Assembly (NCBI GenBank): GCA_025965915.1
Contig: JAOPWA010000522.1
Span: 1 to 33,115 of the forward strand
Direction of reading: 5' to 3'
From: Dactylosporangium sp.
Lineage (GTDB): Bacteria; Actinomycetota; Actinomycetes; Mycobacteriales; Micromonosporaceae
DNA length: 33,115 nucleotides
Shown here: piece after piece, positions 22,857 to 31,179 of the stretch
How positions within the stretch are numbered: position 1 is the first letter of the stretch
Layout: every line of letters begins with the position of its first letter
Notes under the pieces: model-generated
Seen by the model: only the letters and a program-made list of their open reading frames with translations
Databases searched by the model: none
What the model was told of the DNA's origin: nothing
Position numbers and translations under genes: made by a program

Positions 22857-25800
22857 TCAGGCGGTCGGCTTGACCAGCGGGAACGGCAGCGTCTCGCGGA
22901 TGGTCCGGCCGGTCAGCAGCATGACGAGCCGGTCGATGCCCATACCCAGCCCGCCGGTCGGCGGCATCGCGTACTCGAGGGTGTGCAGGAAGTCCTCGTC
23001 GAGCTCCATCGCCTCCGGATCACCACCCGCGGCCAGCAACGACTGGGCGGTCAGCCGGCGCCGCTGCTCCACGGGGTCGATCAGCTCGCTGTACGCGGTG
23101 CCAAGCTCCATCCCGAACGCCACCAGGTCCCAGCGCTCGGCCAGCCGCGGGTCGTCACGGTGCGCCCGCGTCAGCGGCGACACCTCGGTGGGGAAATCCG
23201 TATAGAACGTGGGCGCCTCGGTCTGCCCCTCCACCAGCCGCTCGTACAGTTCCAACACCACCTGGCCGGTCCCCCACGACGGCTGCACCGGCACGTGCGC
23301 CGCTCCGGCCAGCTCCCGCAGCCGATCCAGCGACGTGTCCGGGCTGATCTTCTCCCCCAGCGCGAGGGAGATCGCCTCGTGTACCGGCACGACCGGCCAC
23401 TCGCCACTCAGGTCGACGTCGACGTCGCCTCGCCGGGCCACCGGCTTGCCGTAGGCGGCGACCGCCGCACCGATCACCAGGTCGCGGGCCAGCTCACGCA
23501 TCGAGACGTAATCGCCGTACGCCTCGTACGCCTCCAGCATCGTGAACTCCGGGTTGTGGGTGGCGTCGACGCCCTCGTTGCGGAAGTCGCGCCCCAGCTC
23601 GAAGACCTTCTCCACGCCACCGACGGCCAGCCGCTTGAGGTAGAGCTCGGGCGCGATGCGCAGGTAGAGGCGCATGTCGTAGGCGTTGCTCTGGGTGATG
23701 AACGGTCGGGCGTTGGCCCCCCCGTGGATGGGCTGCAGGATCGGCGTCTCGACCTCCAGGTAGCCACGGTCGACCAGCTTCGTGCGCATGGAGTGCAGCA
23801 CGGCAGCGCGTACCCGCAGCATGTCCCGTGCGGACGGGTTGACGATCAGATCCAGGTGCCGCTGGCGCACCAGCGCCTCCGGGTCGGCCAGGCCGCGATG
23901 CTTGTGCGGTAGCGGGTGCAGGGACTTGGCCGTCAACGTCCACGAGTCGGCCCGTACCGTCACCTCGCCCCGCCGCGAAGTGATCACCTCGCCGGTGATC
24001 CCGACGTGATCGCCGAGGTCGACGGCTCCCTTCCAGTCGCCGATCGTGTCGCCGTCGAGCATGATCTGCACATCGCCGGACCAGTCCCGCAGCGTGGCGA
24101 ACACCAGCCGGCCGTGGTCGCGCTCCAGGAGGACCCGACCGGCGACCGCGACCCCATCGCCGGTCGCGGTGTCGGGAGCGAGTTGCGCATACGCCGCCCG
24201 CACCTCGCCACACCCGTGGGTACGCCTGAAGCCCGGCGGGTACGGGTCGACGCCGGCAGTCCGCAGCGCATCCAGTTTCGCCAGCCGTACCCGGGTCTGC
24301 TCGGGCAGCGGCGGGGCCGAGGGCGCCGATGGCGGTTGGTCGGTGACGGCGGCCGGTTCGGGCTCGACGGACACACCCGTCGGCAGGGCCTCGACCGCGC
24401 GGCGGGCAGCGCCTCGGCGCAACAGTGTGCGCAGTCTGGGGACCACGACGAACCCCTCGGCGATACCGGAGGCGAGCCCGACCTTGGCCAGGTCACGGAT
24501 GTCTTCGAAGCAGACGTAGCGCGGCACCCACTCCGGCCGGTACTTGACGTTGGAGCGGTACAGCGACTCCAACTGGAACCACCGCGAGAAGAACAGCAGC
24601 AGCCCGCGCCAGGCGCGCAGGACCGGGCCGGCGCCGATCCGCGCGCCCTCTTCGAACACCGCACGGAACATGGCGAAGTTCAGCGAGATCCGGTCCACGC
24701 CGAGCCGGGGCGCGGCCGCGATCAGTTCGGCGACCATGAACTCGATCAGTCCGTTGTCGCTGGAGCGGTCGCGGCGCATCAGGTCCAGCGACAGGCCGTC
24801 GCGTCCCCACGGCACGAACGACAGCAGCGCCGTTTCCCGGCCCTCGTCGTCGAGAGCTTCGACCAGGACGCAGCGGCTGTCGGACGGGTCGCCCAGCCGG
24901 CCGAGCGCCATCGAGAAGCCACGCTCGGTCTCGGTGTCGCGCCACCGCTCGGCGAGGTCGATGATGCCGACCATCTCGTCGGGCGCGATATCGGCGTGCC
25001 GGCGGATGCGCACGGTGTACCCCGCACGCTGCACCCGGTTGACCGCCTGCCGCACCGGACGCATGTCCCGGCCGTCCAGGGAGAAGTCGCGCACGTGGAT
25101 GATCGCCTCGTCACCCAGCTCGATCACCCGCAGACCGACCCGCGCGTACGCGGTGGCGCCCTCCTCGCCGGCTCCCATCACTGCCGGGGTCCAGGCGTAC
25201 GCCCGGCACATGTCCAGCCACGCGGTGATCGCCGGCCCCCACGCCTCCGGGTCGCCGATCGGGTCACCGCTGGCGAGACATACCCCGCCGACGACCCGGT
25301 AGGTCACGGCGGCCTTGCCGGTGGGCGAGAACACGACCGACTTGTCCCGGCGGGTCGCGAAGTAACCCAGCGAGTCCCGCTCGCCCGAGCTCGCCAGCAA
25401 CGCGCGTACCCGTCGCTCGTCCTCGGGGGCCAGGGCCGCGGCGGCGCGTTGGGAGCGGAACAGCACGTACAGCGAGGCGAACAGGCTGATCGCGCCGAAC
25501 AGGCCGAGCACCAGGTTGACCCAGCCGGGGGCCCTCCCGGCGCGCGCGACGTCGAAGACGAACGCGCCACCGGTCACCTTCTCAGCGGCGTAGGTGAACT
25601 CGTCCGCGCCGTTGCGCAGCGAGCCCGGGAACGTCTCGACCAGCCCCCACCCGGCCAGCGAGAAGACGAGCACGAGCGCCACCAGAGTGGCCACGGCCTT
25701 CGGGAGGCTGGCCCGCTGCACCCGCGCGTAGAACTGCCGGTGTGAGACGGCCAGGACCGCGAGCACGGCGGCGGTGAGCAGCAGGTTGCTGGCGGCGATC

Positions 25801-26201
25801 CACGGCTCGAAGGGCTTGAGGTCGCTCTCCCAGTACTCCGAGGGCGAGGTGCGGATCAGGTCGTACACCCCGAACAGGGCCAGGTCGGCGGCGACCTGCA
25901 GGCCGAAGCCGACCACCAGCATCCAGAAGGCCACCCGCTTGCGGTGGGCCACGGCGACGGCCAGCACGCCGACGACGGCGGCGTAGCCGAGGTTGGCCGG
26001 CGCGGGTACGAGCAGTTCGTCCACGGCGACGCGGACCCACTGGGCCCGGTGCTGGAACGCCGCGCTGACCGCCGCGACCGCGCAGAGCACGGCGAGCACG
26101 GCGAGCACACCGGCGAACAGCGGCGGAACCCGCTCCCGCCAGTCGCGCCGGCCCTCGCGCGACCGCCCGGCCATTTCTCGCACTACCGCTACAGACACCA
26201 T
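22857..26201 (-). CDS. lysX: Bifunctional lysylphosphatidylglycerol synthetase / lysyl-tRNA synthetase LysX
   Basis: This 1114-aa fusion makes Lys-tRNA and passes lysine to phosphatidylglycerol, lowering membrane charge and giving resistance to cationic peptides. The N-terminus has about six membrane helices (res 25-250). The MprF-type DUF2156 aminoacyltransferase domain (about 270-580) includes SGDPIGDPEAWGPA and SLDLMRRDRSSDNGLIEFM. After a Pro-rich linker (about 620-640) comes an OB-fold anticodon-binding domain (VAGRVLLERDHGRLVFATLRD). The class II LysRS core has motif 2 (FELGRDFRNEGVDATHNPEF) and motif 3 (GLGMGIDRLVMLLTG). Architecture and size match M. tuberculosis LysX. The start is ATG at 26199-26201, with GGGAGAC directly upstream. 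It is monocistronic by appearance, and a housekeeping lysS would be expected elsewhere. Confidence 0.96.
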   Translation of the reverse strand: MVSVAVVREMAGRSREGRRDWRERVPPLFAGVLAVLAVLCAVAAVSAAFQHRAQWVRVAVDELLVPAPANLGYAAVVGVLAVAVAHRKRVAFWMLVVGFGLQVAADLALFGVYDLIRTSPSEYWESDLKPFEPWIAASNLLLTAAVLAVLAVSHRQFYARVQRASLPKAVATLVALVLVFSLAGWGLVETFPGSLRNGADEFTYAAEKVTGGAFVFDVARAGRAPGWVNLVLGLFGAISLFASLYVLFRSQRAAAALAPEDERRVRALLASSGERDSLGYFATRRDKSVVFSPTGKAAVTYRVVGGVCLASGDPIGDPEAWGPAITAWLDMCRAYAWTPAVMGAGEEGATAYARVGLRVIELGDEAIIHVRDFSLDGRDMRPVRQAVNRVQRAGYTVRIRRHADIAPDEMVGIIDLAERWRDTETERGFSMALGRLGDPSDSRCVLVEALDDEGRETALLSFVPWGRDGLSLDLMRRDRSSDNGLIEFMVAELIAAAPRLGVDRISLNFAMFRAVFEEGARIGAGPVLRAWRGLLLFFSRWFQLESLYRSNVKYRPEWVPRYVCFEDIRDLAKVGLASGIAEGFVVVPRLRTLLRRGAARRAVEALPTGVSVEPEPAAVTDQPPSAPSAPPLPEQTRVRLAKLDALRTAGVDPYPPGFRRTHGCGEVRAAYAQLAPDTATGDGVAVAGRVLLERDHGRLVFATLRDWSGDVQIMLDGDTIGDWKGAVDLGDHVGITGEVITSRRGEVTVRADSWTLTAKSLHPLPHKHRGLADPEALVRQRHLDLIVNPSARDMLRVRAAVLHSMRTKLVDRGYLEVETPILQPIHGGANARPFITQSNAYDMRLYLRIAPELYLKRLAVGGVEKVFELGRDFRNEGVDATHNPEFTMLEAYEAYGDYVSMRELARDLVIGAAVAAYGKPVARRGDVDVDLSGEWPVVPVHEAISLALGEKISPDTSLDRLRELAGAAHVPVQPSWGTGQVVLELYERLVEGQTEAPTFYTDFPTEVSPLTRAHRDDPRLAERWDLVAFGMELGTAYSELIDPVEQRRRLTAQSLLAAGGDPEAMELDEDFLHTLEYAMPPTGGLGMGIDRLVMLLTGRTIRETLPFPLVKPTA

Positions 26202-26307
26202 GTCTCCCGTTAACCGCCGTCGAGCCCAAAGATAGGCGCCGGACGGGGCGAGGCGCTCCCCCGTACCCGGGAGAGTTCAGCGGAGCACTCGGCGGCCGAT
26301 GCGCCGA

Positions 26308-28296
26308 TCAGTTGACGGGTACGTCGGCGATGACGGTGGCGGCGTCGATGTCGGAGGTACGCAGCGTGAACCGCAGTTGCCAGGTCCCGGCCGTGGACAG
26401 TTGAGCCTGTGCCACGGCGTGATTGTCGGAGATCGGCAGCACCGGCACGTCGACCGGCTCGATGCCCTGCGCGGGCAGTGCGGCGGTGGCCTTCCACTCC
26501 TTGATCGACAGCGTGGCCCCGGCGGGCGTGAAGGCGTACAGGTGGATCGTGTTCGCCCCGGTGCGCTTGCCCTCGATCTGCACCTGCAGGGAGTACAGCT
26601 TCGTGGTCAACGTCGCGCTGTACGCCCCGCTCTGCTGACTGGCGGCCTGCTCCAGGGCGGCCCGGGCCGGCGTGGTCTGCACCAGCGCCGAGGTCAGGGC
26701 GAGGACGACGACGGTGCCGACCAGTTCCAGCAGCACCGACCGGCGCAGGCGCCGTCGCGACGACTCGACACCGTCGACACGGCCGGCGCGGTCGACACCG
26801 TCCGCACCGCCGGTGCCCGCCGTTCCGTCGTCGTCCGCACCGTCCGCCCCGTCGTCGTCGGGACCGGCATCCCCCTCCTGCGGCGGCGGGACGGCCCGGA
26901 TGACCGCCTTCCGCCTCGCCGCGGCCGCCGCGTCCACCGCGGCCATCGCAGACGCCACGGACGCCGCGTTCACCGCGGACTCGGCACCCGCCTTGGACTC
27001 GACCAGCCGCACGCCGGCGACCTCGGCCTCGGCGATTTCGGGCTCCGGGTCGGCATCGGCCTCGGATGCGCCTCCGGTGCGGGTGTCGGCGCCGAGCAGC
27101 GGCCCGAGGGTCAACCGGCGGGAGTACCAGGCGACGGCGAGCACCAGGGCCAGGATGCCGATCTTGAGTAGCAGGAGCCGGCCGTACGTGGTGTTGTACA
27201 GCCCGCGTAGCGAGCCGAGCGAGACCAGCGACTGCGCCGTGCCGGCAATCACCAGCACGGTGACAGCGGTCATCGCCCACCGCGACCACACCGGCAGGAT
27301 CGCGGCGAGCTCACGGGCGTTGGCCCGTCGCAACAGAAACCCGAAGAGCGTGATCAGCCCGCCGACCCAGACGGCCATCGCGCCGAGGTGGGCCGCGTCG
27401 GCGATGGTGGTGACCACCGGCACCGACGTGGCGGCCGGGTGGCCCGATACGGGCCAGGTGGCCATCCCGACCACGGCGAGGATCGCGACGAGAGCCCTAT
27501 CGGTCCAGCTGGTGCGCACATCCGTACCCGCGGGTCGGTTGACGAACAACGGCAGCAGCACCAACAACGCGGCTATGACGCCGATGCGCACGAGGTGCGC
27601 GGCGCCGTACTGGCTGTTGAACACCTCGCGCAGGTCGGCGGCGCTCGCCCCGAACACGCTCGTCCCCGCGTGGTAGGGCGCCTGCAGGTACTGCTCGGCC
27701 AGCGACGACAGGACGACCAGGCCGACACCGATCTTGATCATGAGTAGCGGACCGCGCCGCGACAGCCGCCGGGGCCACAGCAACGTCAGGAACAGCGCCG
27801 GGCCGGTCACCAGGACCAGTCCGGCGTATCCGAGGTAGCGCGCGCCGCCCAGCAGCGAGGTCACCAGCGGGTCGGTGGCTGTCCCGTTCGTGGTCGCGTT
27901 CGGCGCGCTCGCCGATGGCGCACCGATCGAGAAGGGGATGCCGCCCGCGATCGGGTGGCTGTCCGCCGAGATGACGCGGAAGCTGATCAGGTACGTGCCG
28001 CGCTCGGTCGTCGCCTTCATCGGGATGCGCAACTGCGAGCCCTGCGTGGTCGGGGCGGCGCCGTCGACCTTGCGACCATCCGGGCCGATGATGTGGATCT
28101 TCTGCGGCACGATGCGCACCGGCTCGCTGAACGTCAGCACCACTTCGCCCGGGGAACTCGCCAGTATCGCCCCGGACTGCGGTTCGCTCTGCAACAGCGC
28201 CGCGTGCGCGCTCGCGGGGCCGGCCGGCGTGATGAGGACAGCCAGCAGCCCGAAGATCAGTCCCGCCAGCGCGGCGAGGGCACGGCACCGTGTCAT
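26308..28296 (-). CDS. CopC-CopD fusion copper protein with a long Ala/Asp-rich cytosolic insert
   Basis: This 662-aa protein starts with a signal peptide (1-30) ending PASA. Cleavage leaves His31 as first residue of the CopC domain (HAALLQSEPQSG); with Asp112 and His114 (SADSHPIAGG) this makes the usual copper site of CopC. A CopD membrane domain of about eight helices follows (about 150-395), with HLGAMAVWVGGL typical of the family. An unusual insert (about 400-518), acidic and rich in Ala, Asp and Gly, precedes another helix (LLELVGTVVVLALTSALV) and a C-terminal beta-rich extracellular domain (SLQVQIEGKRTGANTIHLYAF, YtkA-like). The start is ATG at 28294-28296; 28407 is in frame but would bury the signal peptide. 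It is divergent from the MauE-DsbA-Bcp genes. Confidence 0.88.
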   Translation of the reverse strand: MTRCRALAALAGLIFGLLAVLITPAGPASAHAALLQSEPQSGAILASSPGEVVLTFSEPVRIVPQKIHIIGPDGRKVDGAAPTTQGSQLRIPMKATTERGTYLISFRVISADSHPIAGGIPFSIGAPSASAPNATTNGTATDPLVTSLLGGARYLGYAGLVLVTGPALFLTLLWPRRLSRRGPLLMIKIGVGLVVLSSLAEQYLQAPYHAGTSVFGASAADLREVFNSQYGAAHLVRIGVIAALLVLLPLFVNRPAGTDVRTSWTDRALVAILAVVGMATWPVSGHPAATSVPVVTTIADAAHLGAMAVWVGGLITLFGFLLRRANARELAAILPVWSRWAMTAVTVLVIAGTAQSLVSLGSLRGLYNTTYGRLLLLKIGILALVLAVAWYSRRLTLGPLLGADTRTGGASEADADPEPEIAEAEVAGVRLVESKAGAESAVNAASVASAMAAVDAAAAARRKAVIRAVPPPQEGDAGPDDDGADGADDDGTAGTGGADGVDRAGRVDGVESSRRRLRRSVLLELVGTVVVLALTSALVQTTPARAALEQAASQQSGAYSATLTTKLYSLQVQIEGKRTGANTIHLYAFTPAGATLSIKEWKATAALPAQGIEPVDVPVLPISDNHAVAQAQLSTAGTWQLRFTLRTSDIDAATVIADVPVN

Positions 28297-28454
28297 GGAC
28301 CCAAGCTTGCCCGTCCGCTGGTGGCTGTCACTACGGGCTTGGTCAACGCTCACGTGGCAGATAGTCGGGCGGGCTGGCCGGAAAGTTCCCACGAACACCG
28401 AGGTCAACGCGAACCCCGGGGCACCGACCCCGCGTACCCGCGCCGGACCGGACA

Positions 28455-28468
28455 GTGATATAGATCAC
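28455..28468. promoter_or_regulatory. CRP/FNR-like palindrome in the copD-mauE divergent region
   Basis: GTGATATAGATCAC (28455-28468) has perfect 5-bp half-sites and fits the GTGA-N6-TCAC core recognised by CRP-type regulators, including mycobacterial Crp. It also resembles the GAT-N4-ATC core of FNR sites. It lies 39 bases before the GTG of the MauE-like gene. Its centre TATAGAT also resembles a -10 element, so a bound protein could act as repressor. The symmetry is seen; the regulator is inference. Confidence 0.5.
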
Positions 28469-28507
28469 CGAGGGAACCAAATTTCGTACGGGAGGCGACA
28501 AACCCCG

Positions 28508-28999
28508 GTGAGCATCACGCACCGCTGGGCTTCCGCGCGCCCCTGGCTGGGCACCCTCGCCCGGGTGGCACTGGCCGTCGTGTGGCTGATCGCGGGCGGT
28601 TCCAAGCTCGGCGACCTCGCCGGATCCGGGCGCGCCGTGGCCGCCTTCCGGCTGATGCCGGTGGAGGCGGCCCGCATCGTGGGCGCGGCTTTGCCGTTCG
28701 TGGAGCTCGCTCTGGGCGTACTGCTGCTGTTGGGCCTGGCCACCCGGTTGGCCGCCGCTGTCACCGCGGCACTGTTCGCCGTCTACATCGTGGGTATCGC
28801 GGCCGCATGGGCACGGGGGCTGTCCATCGACTGCGGCTGCTTCGGCGGCGGCGGGCAGCTCGCGCCGGGCCAGCACCCCAACTACGCCCCGGACATCCTG
28901 CGTGACGTGGGGCTGTTACTGATCGCCGGCTTCCTGGTGATCTGGCCGCGCACCCGTCTCGCCATCGACGAATGGCTCCTGGGGGGAGAAACGGCATGA
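28508..28999 (+). CDS. MauE/DoxX-like membrane protein (disulfide redox partner)
   Basis: This 163-aa protein has four likely membrane helices and belongs to the MauE/DoxX-like group. The hallmark DCGCFGGGG follows the third helix (IVGIAAAWARGLSIDCGCF); its two Cys in a CGC arrangement could exchange disulfides with a periplasmic thioredoxin-like protein. Other family features are LAVVWLIAGGSKLGDLAGSGRAVAAFRL and LPFVELALGVLLLLGLATRLAA. The start is GTG at 28508 (VSITHRWASARPW) with GGGAGG 12 bases upstream, slightly long. The frame is open far upstream, but there it runs antisense to the CopC-CopD gene. Its stop overlaps the ATG of the DsbA gene (ATGA), so the pair is translationally coupled. 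Confidence 0.85.
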   Translation: MSITHRWASARPWLGTLARVALAVVWLIAGGSKLGDLAGSGRAVAAFRLMPVEAARIVGAALPFVELALGVLLLLGLATRLAAAVTAALFAVYIVGIAAAWARGLSIDCGCFGGGGQLAPGQHPNYAPDILRDVGLLLIAGFLVIWPRTRLAIDEWLLGGETA

Positions 29000-29700
29000 G
29001 TTCACGGGCCAACAAGAAGCAGGCCGCGCGGGTGGTGCGCGATCAGATCGCCCGGGAGCGGGCCCGGGCCCGGCGGATGTGGGTGTCGATCGCCGCCGCG
29101 GCGGTGCTCGTGATCGCGGGGCTCGCCGGCTGGGCGGTGTACTCGAACCAGCGCTCGTCGAGCTATGCGACGCCTGCGCACGCCACCGCCAACGCCGACG
29201 GCCTGGTCGTCGGCACCGGGGCGAAGACCGTCGACGTGTACCTGGACTTCATCTGCCCGGTCTGTAGGCAGTTCGAGGAGTCCGCCGGCGCAGGCCTCAA
29301 CCAGATGGTCGCCGCCAACAAGATCAAGATCGTGTACCACCCCTTGGCGTTCCTGGACCGCGCCTCCAGCACCCAGTACTCGACGCGGTCCGCCGCGGCA
29401 GCCGGGTGCGCCTCGGACGCCGGGAAGCTGGCCGAGTACGTGCAGACGCTGTACGCCAACCAGCCGCCCGAGGGCAGCGCGGGCCTGAGCGACGATCAGC
29501 TGATCCAACTGGGTCACACGGCCGGCATCTCCGGCTCGGGCTTCGACACCTGTGTGCGCGACGGCAAGTACAAAACCTGGGTCCAACACGTCACCGACGC
29601 GGCCGTATCACGCGGCGTAACCGGAACACCGACGGTGTACGTCGACGGCAAGCAGGTCCAGGCGAGCCTGCCTGCCATCACCCAGGCCGTCGGCGGCTGA
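28996..29700 (+). CDS. Membrane-anchored DsbA-family thiol-disulfide oxidoreductase
   Basis: This 234-aa protein has a basic cytosolic N-terminus, one membrane helix (about 30-48) and an extracytoplasmic thioredoxin-like domain. The active site is CPVC at 87-90 (DFICPVCRQFEE), and the cis-Pro loop is GVTGTPTVYVDG. Two further Cys (AAGCASDAGK and FDTCVRDGK) sit in the helical insertion and may pair structurally. It probably oxidises or isomerises secreted proteins and may be reoxidised by the MauE-like membrane protein encoded upstream with a 4-base overlap, much as VKOR partners DsbA elsewhere; this pairing is inference. The start is ATG at 28996 with GGGGAGA upstream. Bcp follows 16 bases downstream. 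Confidence 0.9.
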   Translation: MSSRANKKQAARVVRDQIARERARARRMWVSIAAAAVLVIAGLAGWAVYSNQRSSSYATPAHATANADGLVVGTGAKTVDVYLDFICPVCRQFEESAGAGLNQMVAANKIKIVYHPLAFLDRASSTQYSTRSAAAAGCASDAGKLAEYVQTLYANQPPEGSAGLSDDQLIQLGHTAGISGSGFDTCVRDGKYKTWVQHVTDAAVSRGVTGTPTVYVDGKQVQASLPAITQAVGG

Positions 29701-29716
29701 CCGGTAGGTTGGAAAA

Positions 29717-30190
29717 ATGACCGAGACACGGCTCTCCCCGGGCGACCAGGCCCCGGACTTCACGCTGCCCACCGCCGACGGCGGCCGGCTGTCGCTTGCC
29801 GACCTGCGCGGCCGCAAGACCGTGCTGTACGCGTACCCGGCGGCCATGACACCGGGCTGCACGACGCAGGCCTGCGACTTCCGCGACTCGCTCGCCTCGC
29901 TGCAGGGGGCCGGATACCAGGTCGTGGGGATCTCGCCCGACAAGCCGGAGAAGCTGGCCCAGTTCGTCGAGCGGGACGCGCTGACGTTCCCGCTCGTGTC
30001 GGACCAGGACAAGTCGGTGCTGACGGCGTACGGCGCGTACGGCGAGAAGCAGAACTACGGCAAGACCGTCGTCGGCGTGATCCGGTCCACCTTCGTCATC
30101 GATGAGGAAGGCCGCGTGGAGCGGGCGCTCTACAACGTGAAGGCCACCGGTCACGTGGCCAAGCTGCGCCGCGACCTCGGCCTGGACTGA
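29717..30190 (+). CDS. bcp: Peroxiredoxin, Bcp/PrxQ type (thiol peroxidase)
   Basis: This 157-aa thioredoxin-dependent peroxidase reduces H2O2 and organic hydroperoxides. Peroxidatic Cys48 is in PAAMTPGCTTQACDFRD, with the resolving Cys53 five residues on, as in the PrxQ alpha-helix 2 type. The catalytic Thr/Pro context is kept, although the common K(A/D)DTPGC reads AAMTPGC here. Other family motifs are GDQAPDFTLP, VVGISPDKPEKLAQF and STFVIDEEGRV. No signal peptide is present, so it is cytoplasmic, unlike the DsbA domain upstream. The start is ATG at 29717, 16 bases after the dsbA-like stop, with GGTTGG upstream; it is probably the third gene of the operon. Confidence 0.95.
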   Translation: MTETRLSPGDQAPDFTLPTADGGRLSLADLRGRKTVLYAYPAAMTPGCTTQACDFRDSLASLQGAGYQVVGISPDKPEKLAQFVERDALTFPLVSDQDKSVLTAYGAYGEKQNYGKTVVGVIRSTFVIDEEGRVERALYNVKATGHVAKLRRDLGLD

Positions 30191-30247
30191 GGCTGATCGC
30201 CCGGCCTGGACTGACGCCAGCTACCCGGCCGGGACCGACGCTCACTA

Positions 30248-30283
30248 CCGGCGCGAGAACCCCGGTGACGCCACTCGCGCCGG
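30248..30283 (+). terminator. Hairpin after bcp
   Basis: There is a perfect 10-bp inverted repeat (30248-30257 with 30274-30283) around a 16-base loop, between bcp and tRNA-Leu. There is no T-tract. Confidence 0.55.
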
Positions 30284-30294
30284 CACCCTAGACT
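30265..30294 (+). promoter_or_regulatory. Possible tRNA-Leu promoter
   Basis: GTGACG (30265-30270) and TAGACT (30289-30294) form a -35/-10 pair with an 18-base spacer, ending 12 bases before the tRNA 5' end. It partly overlaps the bcp hairpin. Confidence 0.5.
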
Positions 30295-30306
30295 CAGGGG
30301 CGCCGC

Positions 30307-30387
30307 GCGGGAGTGGCGGAATGGCAGACGCGCCAGACTTAGGATCTGGTGTCTTCGGACGTAGGGGTTCAAGTCCCCTCTCCCGCA
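30307..30387 (+). tRNA. tRNA-Leu (UAG)
   Basis: The acceptor GCGGGAG pairs with CTCCCGC and the discriminator is A. The anticodon stem CCAGA/TCTGG encloses CTTAGGA, giving anticodon TAG. A class II variable arm (TGTCTTCGGACG) is present. CCA is not encoded. Confidence 0.95.
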
Positions 30388-30694
30388 CTTCGAAGTGGAA
30401 ACCCATCCCACCAGGCTGACCCACAGACGGACTCTCAGCTTCCACCCGAACCTGTGCCCGGATCCGGGCACGTGGGCAATGACCGCCCCTCCGGGTTCGA
30501 GCCGTCCGCCACCGACGCCGAGACGCTGCGCGCCGTCGTAGCGGCGACTGCGCAACCCGCGCCACCGCGGACCGGTCCGCGCATTGCGAAACACAGCACC
30601 TCCCCTCCGGCCACCGCCCACGACCACGCCACGGCCCGCATCGACCTCCGCAGCCACTGCCTCAACGCCGAGCGTGCCTCCGTCCTGGGCAGGC
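30388..30694 (+). other. Weakly coding-like stretch after tRNA-Leu
   Basis: There is no recognised gene. The plus-strand frame running through 30349-30714 has high GC at third codon positions from about 30460 and a plausible piece (DAETLRAVVAATAQPA). It has no good start and stops at 30712-30714. It overlaps the short ORF at 30695 in another frame, so this may be a frameshifted remnant. Confidence 0.3.
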
Positions 30695-30886
30695 ATGCAC
30701 GCGCTGCTGACTGAGGGCAAGGAACGGGTACCCGCCGAGGCGCTCACCCTGAGCGCACCAGCGCCGTCCGGGGAAATTTCGATCACGCCGGGCCCGCGCA
30801 CCAGGAACCTGGAGGAGTTCTTCGCGCAGGTCGACCCGGAAACGCTGGATCGATTCGAGGAGCGCTTCAACAAGCTCGCGGTGTAG
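30695..30886 (+). CDS. Possible small protein or remnant (63 aa)
   Basis: This 63-codon frame begins MHALLTEGKERVPAEAL and ends in an amphipathic, charged helix (RTRNLEEFFAQVDPETLDRFEERFNKLAV). Third-position GC is high, like the real genes of the window. The start is weak (only GGGCAGG upstream), and the same frame is open upstream with low-complexity Pro/Thr/Ala sequence. I do not recognise the family. It could be a genuine small protein or the end of a broken gene whose front lies in the frame before it. No operon partner is evident. Confidence 0.35.
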   Translation: MHALLTEGKERVPAEALTLSAPAPSGEISITPGPRTRNLEEFFAQVDPETLDRFEERFNKLAV

Positions 30887-31179
30887 GTAGACGACATCGT
30901 CACTGAACACCCACCGGATGGAACCTCCCGTTGTCGTGGCGATACCCTGCGCGTTGTTGGCTTCGGTGGGTGGGGGTGCGGTGCTCGAGTCGCGCGTGGT
31001 GGTCGACGCAATCACGTCACCGGCCTACATCGCCGCCCCTCACTGGCGAGGCGCCGTGCGTCATCACCCTGTCGGCGCCACCCTGTCGGCGCCGCACCAG
31101 GTGACGCCGGTCACGACAGCAACGGTGCCGCCCCCGATCAAGGACGGGCCGTGACGGGACGCACCCGAGGCATGCGGCG
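30887..31179. other. Intergenic region before the phosphatase gene
   Basis: A 78-codon plus-strand frame (30918-31154) has mixed codon use and no recognisable product, so I do not call it. A 14-base unit is repeated exactly twice at 31066-31093. The promoter of the downstream gene was not identified. Confidence 0.4.

Noticed and set aside
23916-25745. 609-codon plus-strand open frame opposite lysX
   Set aside because: It lies wholly within the confidently identified lysX, and the product is low-complexity Arg/Gly/Asp/His typical of antisense frames in high-GC DNA.
28297-28407. Upstream ATG (28407) as start of the CopC-CopD gene
   Set aside because: It would place 37 polar residues before a clear signal peptide. 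ATG at 28296 gives a normal signal with His31 at the cleavage site.
30151-31011. 286-codon minus-strand frame spanning tRNA-Leu
   Set aside because: It contains the translated tRNA (GRGDLNPYVRRHQILSLARLP) and otherwise low-complexity sequence, and has no family match.
31066-31093. Exact 14-base direct repeat upstream of the phosphatase gene
   Set aside because: It is too short and GC-rich to support an operator or recombination site without further copies.
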